From NCBI GenBank assembly GCA_929200335.1, contig CAKMZG010000149.1, positions 1 to 6,499 on the forward strand: a stretch of 6,499 nucleotides of DNA, in the 5' to 3' direction. A program made the position numbers and the translations under genes. Of this stretch, positions 1-6,070 are shown one piece after another. Origin of the DNA: an uncultured Alphaproteobacteria bacterium (GTDB lineage Bacteria > Pseudomonadota > Alphaproteobacteria > Rhizobiales > Rhizobiaceae). The notes below the pieces were generated by a model that worked only from the letters and a program-made list of their open reading frames with translations, had not been told where the DNA came from and ran no database searches. Every line of letters starts with the position of its first letter. The first letter of the stretch is position 1.

Positions 1-104
1 GGCTTATCATGATTTTATATAATGCCGTGATAGCATTAATGGCATTTTGAACAAACCCACGATTAAGATGTTCCAAAGATAAATTTAAACCAAAAAAGTT
101 ATTC
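1..104. other. Leader upstream of ubiA, no gene identified
   Basis: No complete gene fits here. One plus-strand frame (positions 3-50) is open from the window edge to a TGA and would read as a hydrophobic tail of 15 residues. It could be the end of an upstream gene or chance. An inverted repeat, AATGCC (21-26) and GGCATT (41-46), encloses a CATTAATG palindrome, and a few T residues follow it. This could be a weak terminator for whatever lies upstream. No convincing promoter pair was seen: a TTGAAC at 47-52 lacks a well spaced -10. Confidence 0.35.
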
Positions 105-1067
105 ATGACAAATGAACAAATAAAAGTAGCCGATGCCCCCTCTGATAATTGGGTATACAAATTTTTACCTCAGCGCCTATGGCCCTTTGCGCAATTAGCA
201 CGCTGGGATCGCCCTATTGGATGGTGGCTATTGCTTTGGCCTTGTTGGTGGTCGCTTGCTCTTGCCTTGGCAAGTTATGAGGGCAAAACCCGTATCACAA
301 ATCTATTTGAGGGTGCAGCCTTAACCCAAGTCGCGCTGATTATGGTATTGTTTTGGATTGGCTCCGTGGCGATGCGAGGGGCTGGCTGCACCTATAATGA
401 CATTATTGATCGCAATATTGATAACAATGTTGCGCGTACATCATCACGCCCTATCCCATCAAAACGCGTGAGCGTGAGGGCCGCCATTATTTTTCTCGCT
501 CTCCAATTGCTTGTGGGAGCAATAGTTTTATTTCAGTTCAATCCATTTTCAATCTTACTGGGTCTATCCTCCATTACGGTGGTTTTAATTTACCCTTTCA
601 TGAAACGGATTACCGATTGGCCGCAATTGTTTTTAGGCCTTGCTTTTTCTTGGGGTGCGCTCATGGGCTGGCCTGTTTTATTTGGACATGTACCGCTGGC
701 CTCAATCGCACTTTATCTGGGTACAATTTTTTGGGTAATTGGCTATGACACCATCTATGCCCATCAAGATAAAGAAGATGACATCTTAGCGGGTATGCGT
801 TCAACCGCGCTATTATTTGGCTCAAAAACCAAATTAGCGCTTCGTATTTTATATGGCCTAGCTCTTATATGCTTTACCATTGCTTGTATTTTTGCAAAAA
901 CTAATCTGATTGCTTTTTTGGGCATTCTTGCAGGGGCTGCTCATATGCAATGGCAAATCCATCGTTTGGATATTGATGATGGGGATGAATGCCTTGCCTT
1001 ATTTAAATCTAACAAACTGTTTGGCTGGCTACTCTTCATTCCATTCACCCTTGCAATTATCGTTTAA
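105..1067 (+). CDS. ubiA: 4-hydroxybenzoate polyprenyltransferase (UbiA)
   Basis: This integral membrane prenyltransferase joins a polyprenyl diphosphate to 4-hydroxybenzoate, the step that makes the lipid-soluble precursor of ubiquinone. The 320 residues match the family length. After a polar N-terminus of about 30 residues come an RWDRPIGWWLL segment and a series of hydrophobic helices. Both family signatures are present: the first Asp-rich motif NDIIDRNID (residues 98-106) followed by RTSSRPIPS (111-119), and the second, YDTIYAHQDKEDD (214-226), followed by GMRSTALLFG. These Asp residues bind the diphosphate through magnesium. Related UbiA-superfamily enzymes (heme O or chlorophyll synthases) are less likely because the YDTxYA form of motif two is typical of UbiA. 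The ATG at 105 is the only start codon after the in-frame stop at 48-50, but no Shine-Dalgarno sequence precedes it. No clear terminator follows. Confidence 0.96.
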   Translation: MTNEQIKVADAPSDNWVYKFLPQRLWPFAQLARWDRPIGWWLLLWPCWWSLALALASYEGKTRITNLFEGAALTQVALIMVLFWIGSVAMRGAGCTYNDIIDRNIDNNVARTSSRPIPSKRVSVRAAIIFLALQLLVGAIVLFQFNPFSILLGLSSITVVLIYPFMKRITDWPQLFLGLAFSWGALMGWPVLFGHVPLASIALYLGTIFWVIGYDTIYAHQDKEDDILAGMRSTALLFGSKTKLALRILYGLALICFTIACIFAKTNLIAFLGILAGAAHMQWQIHRLDIDDGDECLALFKSNKLFGWLLFIPFTLAIIV

Positions 1068-1178
1068 CATATTGAAATATATTACAAATTAAAATGAACG
1101 TAGAATGAATGCAACCTTCGGATTAGGTTCATATAGGCATTGCTATGATCTATTCATCAACTGGGATCAATGAATATC

Positions 1179-1184
1179 AAGGAG
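1179..1184 (+). promoter_or_regulatory. Ribosome binding site of the small secreted protein
   Basis: AAGGAG lies seven bases before the ATG at 1192. It is the strongest Shine-Dalgarno sequence in the window and supports translation of the small gene. Confidence 0.75.
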
Positions 1185-1191
1185 CCACATT

Positions 1192-1569
1192 ATGACCATC
1201 AAAACCTTTATCGCAAGCCTTGCAATAATCATAACAACTAGCCTAGGCGCTATGCTAGGCACAACAACCACCGCAAATGCAGGGGATTTTTCTTTCAATA
1301 TTGAATTAGGCAATAGCCGTCATTATGTGCCGCGTCATCATTATTATGGTGAGCGCTATTACACAGGTGAACGCATTCTATTACCAGCACGCAAACGCCA
1401 TTGCTCAGCACGCCGTGCCATTCGCAAAGCCCGCAATTTGGGCATTCGTAACCCACGTATTGTACGCATGAACAAACGCGCTATTAAAGTTGTTGGCCGC
1501 GCAAGAGGCTATCGCACAGCCATAAAGTTTGCCCGTAACCGCCAGTGTTCAGTTTTGCGCATTCGTTAA
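1192..1569 (+). CDS. Small exported Arg/His-rich protein, function unknown
   Basis: I do not recognise a named family. The 125-residue protein begins with a clear Sec signal peptide: a Lys at position 4, a hydrophobic core (about 6-23) and an ANA cleavage site (28-30) before Gly31. The mature chain of about 95 residues is strongly basic. Its first part is rich in His, Tyr and Arg (residues 43-60). The second part (about 68-125) has two cysteines, Cys71 in RHCSARRAIRKA and Cys119 in RQCSVLRIR, bracketing GIRNPRIVRMN and IKVVGRARGYR. This looks like a compact periplasmic domain whose two cysteines could form a disulfide. Hyphomicrobiales genomes encode many small secreted proteins of this general pattern, as I recall. 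A good ribosome binding site and a strong terminator just after the stop indicate a real gene transcribed as its own unit. Cell-envelope binding is possible but is a guess. Confidence 0.85.
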   Translation: MTIKTFIASLAIIITTSLGAMLGTTTTANAGDFSFNIELGNSRHYVPRHHYYGERYYTGERILLPARKRHCSARRAIRKARNLGIRNPRIVRMNKRAIKVVGRARGYRTAIKFARNRQCSVLRIR

Positions 1570-1593
1570 AAATCGAAAAAATTTAATGAAACC

Positions 1594-1630
1594 AAATGGC
1601 TTGCCTCATCGGCAGGCCATTTTTATTTAT
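1594..1630 (+). terminator. Strong Rho-independent terminator
   Basis: A 12-pair stem (1594-1605 with 1611-1622, one G.U pair at 1601/1615) closes a five-base TCATC loop and runs into a T-rich tail (1620-1630). It starts 25 bases after the stop of the small secreted protein gene and separates it from the phosphatase gene. On the opposite strand the G.U pair becomes a C.A mismatch, which favours the plus strand. Confidence 0.92.
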
Positions 1631-1648
1631 CCATAAAAGACTTTTTAC

Positions 1649-1676
1649 TTGTGCATTTTCAAGGCTCTGTTACACT
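1649..1676 (+). promoter_or_regulatory. Possible promoter of the ppx-rlmE unit
   Basis: The terminator just upstream implies that a promoter lies between 1631 and 1784. The best candidate by eye is TTGTGC (1649-1654), a 16-base spacer, and TACACT (1671-1676), with a TG shortly before the -10. Matches to the sigma-70 consensus are only partial, so the exact position is uncertain. Confidence 0.28.
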
Positions 1677-1770
1677 TAACCCAACTCAAAATAACGCTCA
1701 AAAGCGCCTAAGCTATGAAAGCCCTCCATTAAGGTAGTGGCTGTAAATATAGACTTTGGACAAATAGCGT

Positions 1771-1776
1771 GAAGGA
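1771..1776 (+). promoter_or_regulatory. Ribosome binding site deciding the GTG start of ppx
   Basis: GAAGGA sits eight bases before the GTG at 1785. It supports the GTG as the start rather than the first in-frame ATG codons, which lie more than 60 codons downstream. The guaB start has a nearly identical arrangement (GAAGGATTGACC before its ATG). Confidence 0.7.
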
Positions 1777-1784
1777 TTAGACCT

Positions 1785-3290
1785 GTGACAGACCCAGTTG
1801 ATGGCAAAACGCCAGATGCGGGTGCAGAGGGTAAGAAACGGCCATGGAATCGCCGCAGACGAAGACGACAGAATGGGCAAAATGGGCATTTTGGCAAAAA
1901 ACAAGCCACAAATCTCACACAAAACCCGTCCCATCAGGGAGATCAGTCTACGCAAACGGGATTCAAAAAAGGCGAGATGCACTCTCAAATGCGTCCGTCA
2001 AATGAAATTCAAAGGGATAAGCATCACGCGCAATCCTCGACTAAACATAAGTCTAATTTGAATGGCAATGACTTAGCTGCGCCTGCGCAAAATGATAGAC
2101 AAAATAGGCACCGTCACCATGATGGCGCCCAGCATAATGATGTGTCATCGCCGCCAATGCGTCACGGCTCTCATGAGAGTGAGCGCAATAGCTCTACTTA
2201 TAAAAAAGCACCCTATAAGAAGCCTTATTATAAGCAGTCATATAGACATAAGCAAAATCGTTATAAATCACGTTCATCATCACCGCTTTATGGCGCGCTT
2301 GATCTTGGCACCAATAATTGTCGTCTTTTGATTGCCCATCCCTTAAACCGTGGTAAATTTCGCGTTGTAGATGCCTATTCGCGCATTGTGCGTTTGGGTG
2401 AAGGCATGACTACAACTGGGCGCATTGGCGAAAACGCCATGTCTCGCGCTATTGAGGCTTTGAATGCGTGTCGCAAAAAACTCGAATTTAGAGAAGTTAA
2501 ACGCCACCGCCTGATTGCAACTCAAGCCTGTCGCATGGCAGAAAATTGCGACGAATTTTTAACTCGCGTTCGCAATGAAGCTGGCATTGAGCTTGAAATA
2601 GTTGATCAGAAAACCGAAGCACGCCTTGCCGTATCTGGTTGCGGCTCTTTAGTAGACCGCAGCGCCGATGGGGTGGTAGTTTTTGATATTGGTGGCGGAT
2701 CATCAGAACTCGCCCTATTGGATACAAAAAACTTCCGAGCTCGAAAAATAGCTGACCATATTACTGCATGGACATCCTTGCCCTTAGGAGTTGTAACCCT
2801 ATCAGAACGCCACGGTGGACATGAAATCACCAAAGAAGTTTTTCAATCGATGATAGATGAGGTGGCAGATCATCTCTTACAATTTAAAGAACGGCATGCT
2901 CTTGATAGCGCTCAAAGAAGCGGTAAGTTCCATTTACTTGGCACATCGGGTACCGTGACTACACTTGCCGGTGTACATTTAAACCTGCAACGCTATGATA
3001 GGCGTATGGTTGATGGCATCTGGTTGGATGATAGTCAAATTGATGATATGGTACAGCGCATTATGGATATGGGATTTCAAGGTAGAGTTGATAATCCTTG
3101 CATTGGTGACGAGCGTGCCGATTTAGTGCTGGCAGGATGTGCAATTTTACAAGCCATTCGTGCAGTCTGGCCATCTGAACGTTTAAGGGTAGCTGATCGC
3201 GGGTTGCGGGAAGGTATTTTGACCGAATTAATGTATCAAGATGGAGTTTGGCGACGACACTCCCATTCATCGTATTCGCACAAATCATAA
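1785..3290 (+). CDS. ppx/gppA: Ppx/GppA family phosphatase with long basic N-terminal extension
   Basis: Members of this family split polyphosphate to phosphate (Ppx) and/or convert pppGpp to ppGpp (GppA); sequence alone does not decide which. The catalytic part starts near residue 167 with the actin-like phosphate-1 loop ALDLGTNNCRLLI (171-183). It continues with TEARLAVSG (277-285), where Glu278 aligns with the proposed catalytic Glu of the family, then DIGGGSSEL (301-309), LGTSGTVTTLAG (385-396), GDERADLVLAG (441-451) and RVADRGLREG (468-477). Only the two actin-like domains are present; the protein ends soon after and lacks the C-terminal HD-like domains of E. coli Ppx. Although 501 residues is close to the E. 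coli length, about 165 of these form a disordered N-terminal extension rich in Lys, Arg, His, Gln and Asn, with six Arg in a row at 23-28. Such extensions are familiar in alphaproteobacterial homologues. The start is GTG. The gene is 33 bases from rlmE and probably cotranscribed with it. Confidence 0.93.
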   Translation: MTDPVDGKTPDAGAEGKKRPWNRRRRRRQNGQNGHFGKKQATNLTQNPSHQGDQSTQTGFKKGEMHSQMRPSNEIQRDKHHAQSSTKHKSNLNGNDLAAPAQNDRQNRHRHHDGAQHNDVSSPPMRHGSHESERNSSTYKKAPYKKPYYKQSYRHKQNRYKSRSSSPLYGALDLGTNNCRLLIAHPLNRGKFRVVDAYSRIVRLGEGMTTTGRIGENAMSRAIEALNACRKKLEFREVKRHRLIATQACRMAENCDEFLTRVRNEAGIELEIVDQKTEARLAVSGCGSLVDRSADGVVVFDIGGGSSELALLDTKNFRARKIADHITAWTSLPLGVVTLSERHGGHEITKEVFQSMIDEVADHLLQFKERHALDSAQRSGKFHLLGTSGTVTTLAGVHLNLQRYDRRMVDGIWLDDSQIDDMVQRIMDMGFQGRVDNPCIGDERADLVLAGCAILQAIRAVWPSERLRVADRGLREGILTELMYQDGVWRRHSHSSYSHKS

Positions 3291-3323
3291 CTCCATAAAC
3301 AGTAAAACTGAGAAGAATTTAAA

Positions 3324-4070
3324 ATGAACAATAAATCTGGAAGCGGGAAATCTGGCAAAGTAAGCGCTGGAAAAACCAAAGCAGGACAAAGCAAAGTCAG
3401 CGCTAACCCAAGAGGATTGCACACTAAAGTGAAAACCGCACGCGGTCGCAAGCTTTCTTCTACGCTTTGGTTAGAACGTCAATTAAATGATCCCTATGTG
3501 CAGCTTGCAAAGACAGAGGGATATGCTTCTCGTGCGGCTTATAAATTAATCGAAATTGATGACCGCTACCAATTGATCAATAAAAGCTCACGCATTATCG
3601 ATTTAGGCGCAGCCCCTGGAGGATGGTGCCAAGTAGCTTCCAATCGCACAAAATCTGATGTGAATGACATTCGCGTTGTGGGCATTGATTATCTTCCCAT
3701 GGCTCCCATCCCAGGCGTAACCCTTTTGGAAAAAGACTTTTTGGATGACGATGCCCCCGATGCATTGATGAAAGCGTTGGGTGGCAATAAACCTGATTTG
3801 GTTATGTCTGATATGGCTGCCCCCACCACGGGACACCGCAAGACCGACCACATTCGCACCATGCATTTGGTGGAAGTAGCTCTGGATTTCGCCCTAGAGG
3901 TGTTAAAACCTAGCGGGCATTTCTTATCCAAGACTTTCCAAGGTGGCACAGAAAATGATTTGCTCAATCTTTTAAAGAAAAATTTTAAATCGGTACACCA
4001 TGTAAAACCACCGGCTAGCCGTAAAGGTTCGGTGGAACTTTATCTTTTAGCTAAAGATTTTAAAGGATAA
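3324..4070 (+). CDS. rlmE: 23S rRNA (uridine-2552 2'-O) methyltransferase RlmE (FtsJ/RrmJ)
   Basis: RlmE uses S-adenosylmethionine to methylate the ribose of U2552 in the A-loop of 23S rRNA, a late step in 50S assembly, in the cytoplasm. The SAM-binding motif is DLGAAPGGW (93-101). The catalytic K-D-K-E set of the family is intact: Lys74 in SRAAYKL, Asp163 in MSDMAAP, Lys203 in LSKTFQG and Glu238 in GSVELY. The protein has 248 residues against about 209 in E. coli. The excess is mostly a Lys/Ser/Gly-rich tail of about 45 residues at the N-terminus, before the conserved LSSTLWLERQLNDPYV, and probably helps RNA binding. The start at 3324 is supported by GAGAAG eight bases upstream. The gene follows the phosphatase by 33 bases with no terminator between, so the two probably form one transcript. 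Confidence 0.97.
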   Translation: MNNKSGSGKSGKVSAGKTKAGQSKVSANPRGLHTKVKTARGRKLSSTLWLERQLNDPYVQLAKTEGYASRAAYKLIEIDDRYQLINKSSRIIDLGAAPGGWCQVASNRTKSDVNDIRVVGIDYLPMAPIPGVTLLEKDFLDDDAPDALMKALGGNKPDLVMSDMAAPTTGHRKTDHIRTMHLVEVALDFALEVLKPSGHFLSKTFQGGTENDLLNLLKKNFKSVHHVKPPASRKGSVELYLLAKDFKG

Positions 4071-4113
4071 TGCTATATTAACCGTTTTGCCACTTTCCTT
4101 CTTGAAGAAAGCA

Positions 4114-4141
4114 TGATATCGAAAATCGTCAATCGGTATCA
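4114..4141 (+). promoter_or_regulatory. Hairpin in the guaB leader
   Basis: A nine-pair stem (4114-4122 with 4133-4141) closes a ten-base loop, AAATCGTCAA. One pair is T4119.G4136, allowed as G.U only in plus-strand RNA. It ends 11 bases before the ribosome binding site of guaB. It has no T-tract and does not match a riboswitch class that I can recognise, so any regulatory role is inferred. Confidence 0.4.
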
Positions 4142-4166
4142 ACAGCTCCATTGAAGGATTGACCAA

Positions 4167-5648
4167 ATGGCTAAAATTATTGATTCGCCCACCGGAGACA
4201 TCGCACTCACCTTTGACGATGTCCTCTTAACTCCCGGACATTCTGAAACCTTACCCGCTCAAGCTGATATTCAAACTTGGCTTACCAAAACCATACCCCT
4301 TAACCTGCCCATCATGTCTGCAGCTATGGACACGGTAACCGAAGCACCGCTTGCTATCGCTATGGCACAGGCTGGAGGCATGGGGGTTATCCATCGCAAT
4401 CTATCTATTGAATTACAAGCTGACCATGTGCGCCAAGTGAAAAAATTCGAATCTGGTATGGTCATCAACCCAGTTACCATTAGCCCTAAAGAAACTCTAG
4501 CAAATGCGCTTACATTAATGGAAAATCATAAAATTTCGGGTATTCCAGTTGTTGAAGACAATGGTAAGTTGGTTGGCATTTTAACCCACCGCGATGTACG
4601 ATTTGCTCGCAATAAAGAGCAATTGGTTGCAACGCTTATGACCCATGAGGATCTTGTTACCGTTAATGAAAACTGTGATCAGGAGAAAGCTAAAAAGCTG
4701 CTTCATCAACACCGCATTGAAAAACTTTTAGTTGTGGATGACAATTACCGTTGTACAGGTTTGATCACCGTAAAAGACATTGAAAAATCCCAATTAAATC
4801 CTAACGCTTCAAAAGATGAGTTAGGACGTTTGAGAGTAGCGGCAGCAACAACCGTTGGCGATGCCGGCATTCAACGTGCCGAAGCGCTTTTGGATGCAGG
4901 AGTTGATTTACTTGTAGTTGATACTGCCCACGGTCACTCTCAAGGGGTGTTATCGCAAGTAGAGGCCATCAAAAAGATTTGCGGCGATACCCAATTGGCC
5001 GTAGGCAATGTAGCAACGGCTGATGGCACAAAAGCCCTAATTGAACATGGTGCTGATGCGGTAAAAGTGGGCATTGGCCCCGGCTCAATTTGTACCACAC
5101 GTATTGTGGCTGGCGTTGGTGTTCCGCAATTATCTGCTGTAATGAGCGCCGTTGAAGCAGCTCATAAATATGATGTACCAATCATCGCTGATGGCGGCAT
5201 AAAATTCTCTGGTGATGTGGCAAAAGCCATTGCTGCTGGAGCTTCAACCTGCATGGTCGGCTCACTGCTTGCTGGTACAGATGAAAGCCCTGGTGAGGTT
5301 TACCTGCACCAAGGTCGCTCTTATAAATCTTACCGTGGCATGGGCTCTGTTGGTGCTATGGCAAGAGGTTCTGCCGATCGTTATTTCCAAGCAGAAGTAA
5401 CCGACAATCTGAAACTTGTGCCTGAAGGTATTGAAGGACAAGTGCCTTATAAGGGCCCCGTTGCTGCCATCCTACATCAACTATCAGGCGGCCTTCGTGC
5501 AGCCATGGGTTATGTTGGCGGGGCTAATATTAACGACTATCAATCGAAAGCCAAATTTGTACGCATCTCAGGCGCTGGACTTCGTGAAAGCCATGCCCAT
5601 GATGTAACCATCACTCGCGAAGCGCCAAATTATCATCGCGGTGGATAA
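4167..5648 (+). CDS. guaB: IMP dehydrogenase (GuaB)
   Basis: GuaB oxidises IMP to XMP with NAD+, the committed step of guanine nucleotide synthesis, as a cytoplasmic tetramer or octamer. The 493 residues fit the bacterial length. The TIM barrel begins with LTFDDVLLTPG (14-24) and SAAMDTVTE (51-59). It is interrupted by a Bateman module of two CBS domains (about 95-150 and 155-208, including ISGIPVVEDNGKLVGILT and IEKLLVVDD). It then resumes with VVDTAHGHS (250-258) and the active-site loop GIGPGSICTTR (302-312), whose Cys309 forms the covalent intermediate. ADGGIKFSGD (341-350) binds IMP phosphate, and YRGMGSVGAM (389-398) and EGVPY-like EGQVPYKG (423-430) belong to the mobile flap region. 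Everything needed for activity is present. A GAAGGA eight bases upstream fixes the ATG at 4167. In many bacteria the CBS module binds ATP, GTP or (p)ppGpp, giving feedback control. The 96-base gap after rlmE leaves open whether guaB has its own promoter. Confidence 0.98.
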   Translation: MAKIIDSPTGDIALTFDDVLLTPGHSETLPAQADIQTWLTKTIPLNLPIMSAAMDTVTEAPLAIAMAQAGGMGVIHRNLSIELQADHVRQVKKFESGMVINPVTISPKETLANALTLMENHKISGIPVVEDNGKLVGILTHRDVRFARNKEQLVATLMTHEDLVTVNENCDQEKAKKLLHQHRIEKLLVVDDNYRCTGLITVKDIEKSQLNPNASKDELGRLRVAAATTVGDAGIQRAEALLDAGVDLLVVDTAHGHSQGVLSQVEAIKKICGDTQLAVGNVATADGTKALIEHGADAVKVGIGPGSICTTRIVAGVGVPQLSAVMSAVEAAHKYDVPIIADGGIKFSGDVAKAIAAGASTCMVGSLLAGTDESPGEVYLHQGRSYKSYRGMGSVGAMARGSADRYFQAEVTDNLKLVPEGIEGQVPYKGPVAAILHQLSGGLRAAMGYVGGANINDYQSKAKFVRISGAGLRESHAHDVTITREAPNYHRGG

Positions 5649-5666
5649 AATAAGGTTTTTGAACAT

Positions 5667-5690
5667 TTTGGGTCTTGTCTTGCACCCAAA
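5667..5690 (+). repeat. Inverted repeat after guaB, possible weak terminator
   Basis: TTTGGGT (5667-5673) and ACCCAAA (5684-5690) form a perfect seven-pair stem with a ten-base loop, 18 bases after the guaB stop. Only a short TTTGT follows, so if it is a terminator it is a weak one. Folding is equally possible on either strand. Confidence 0.4.
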
Positions 5691-5702
5691 TTTGTAATAC
5701 CA

Positions 5703-5745
5703 GTGCAGCGCATCAAGTTTTATTCAATCATTTGATGCGTTGCAT
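5703..5745 (+). repeat. Long hairpin directly upstream of tRNA-Cys
   Basis: Positions 5703-5717 pair with 5731-5745 to give 15 continuous pairs around a 13-base AT-rich loop. Three pairs are G.U in plus-strand RNA (5703/5745, 5708/5740, 5717/5731) and would be C.A mismatches on the other strand, so the structure appears built for the plus strand. It ends two bases before the tRNA and has no T-tract. It may be a 5' leader hairpin of the tRNA precursor or the 3' end of the guaB transcript. Confidence 0.6.
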
Positions 5746-5747
5746 GG

Positions 5748-5821
5748 GGTCTCGTGGCGGAATGGTTACGCAGAGGATTGCAAATCCTTGTATCCCGGTT
5801 CGATTCCGGGCGAGACCTCCA
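5748..5821 (+). tRNA. tRNA-Cys (anticodon GCA), CCA encoded
   Basis: The cloverleaf is complete over 74 bases. The acceptor stem is GGTCTCG with CGAGACC, fully paired. The D stem is GCG with CGC around GAATGGTTA. The anticodon arm is GAGGA-TTGCAAA-TCCTT with GCA at positions 34-36. The variable loop is GTAT and the T arm is CCCGG-TTCGATT-CCGGG. The discriminator base is T (U73), the main identity base for cysteinyl-tRNA synthetase, and CCA follows in the DNA at 5819-5821. No copy of the tRNA 3' end was seen downstream in this window, so there is no sign of an integrated element using it. Confidence 0.97.
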
Positions 5822-5840
5822 TATTTTTCAAAAAAATTAC

Positions 5841-5896
5841 TCTAGAGCTTGATGCATTTGTGCGAATTCAAAATGCCGCTCTAGATTCCTTTATTT
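5841..5896 (+). terminator. Possible terminator of tRNA-Cys
   Basis: TCTAGAGC (5841-5848) pairs with GCTCTAGA (5878-5885). Inside this, GCATTT (5854-5859) pairs with AAATGC (5871-5876), giving a two-part stem with an uneven internal loop. A T-rich stretch, TTCCTTTATTT, follows. It begins 20 bases after the tRNA, where a terminator would be expected, but the long loop and broken T-tract make it an imperfect one. Confidence 0.42.
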
Positions 5897-5910
5897 GTAC
5901 GAATAGTTCT

Positions 5911-5934
5911 CGTTTAGGTTCTACCACCTAAACG
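5911..5934. repeat. Perfect 9-pair hairpin, role unknown
   Basis: CGTTTAGGT (5911-5919) and ACCTAAACG (5926-5934) form a perfect nine-pair stem with a six-base TCTACC loop. Neither side carries a T-tract on the relevant strand, so it does not look like an intrinsic terminator. It lies between the tRNA and the GGDEF gene terminator, outside any plausible coding region. Confidence 0.5.
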
Positions 5935-5969
5935 CTACACGCACTAAGGCTCTCCCCTCCATTCAAACA

Positions 5970-5996
5970 CAAAAAATGCCCCATAAAATGGAGCAT
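5970..5996 (-). terminator. Rho-independent terminator of the GGDEF gene
   Basis: Read on the minus strand, ATGCTCCAT, a TTT loop and ATGGGGCAT form a nine-pair stem with one G.U pair, followed at once by six T residues (the six A at 5971-5976 on the plus strand). On the plus strand the same G.U becomes a C.A mismatch and no T-tract follows, so the direction is clear. It lies 75 bases beyond the stop of the minus-strand gene. Confidence 0.82.
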
Positions 5997-6033
5997 CTCA
6001 TATCATTGATATTTTCAACGCCTATTGTTATTA

Positions 6034-6045
6034 AGTGAATTCACT
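6034..6045. repeat. 12-bp perfect palindrome in the 3' region of the GGDEF gene
   Basis: AGTGAATTCACT is a perfect palindrome, and two further T/A pairs flank it across one mismatch (6031-6048). It lies between the GGDEF stop codon and its terminator. It could be a protein binding site, an extra RNA fold or chance. Confidence 0.35.
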
Positions 6046-6070
6046 CAAACGCAACAAGCTACAGAGCATT

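Noticed and set aside
1151..1176. TATTCAT/ATGAATA inverted repeat before the small secreted protein gene
   Set aside because: Seven A/T-dominated pairs with a 12-base loop would be weak, and no strand-specific pairs or known motif support it.
1695..1706. Short inverted repeat CGCT-CAAA-AGCG upstream of ppx
   Set aside because: Four pairs only, easily found by chance; no T-tract and no sign of an operator.
1798..2331. Two plus-strand frames (87 and 79 codons) inside the low-complexity start of ppx
   Set aside because: They are frame-shifted readings of the biased Lys/Arg/Asn codons. The ppx frame is open throughout, and neither shadow resembles a protein domain. They do not indicate a frameshift.
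5748..5821. tRNA-Cys as an integration site of a mobile element
   Set aside because: No integrase gene and no repeated tRNA 3' end occur in the window; the flanking genes are ordinary chromosomal ones.
5740..5931. 63-codon plus-strand reading frame over tRNA-Cys
   Set aside because: It runs through the whole tRNA gene and into the hairpin region. Its first half is just translated tRNA (the WRNG...GSIPGE type of peptide seen in many misannotated genomes), and it has no ribosome binding site.
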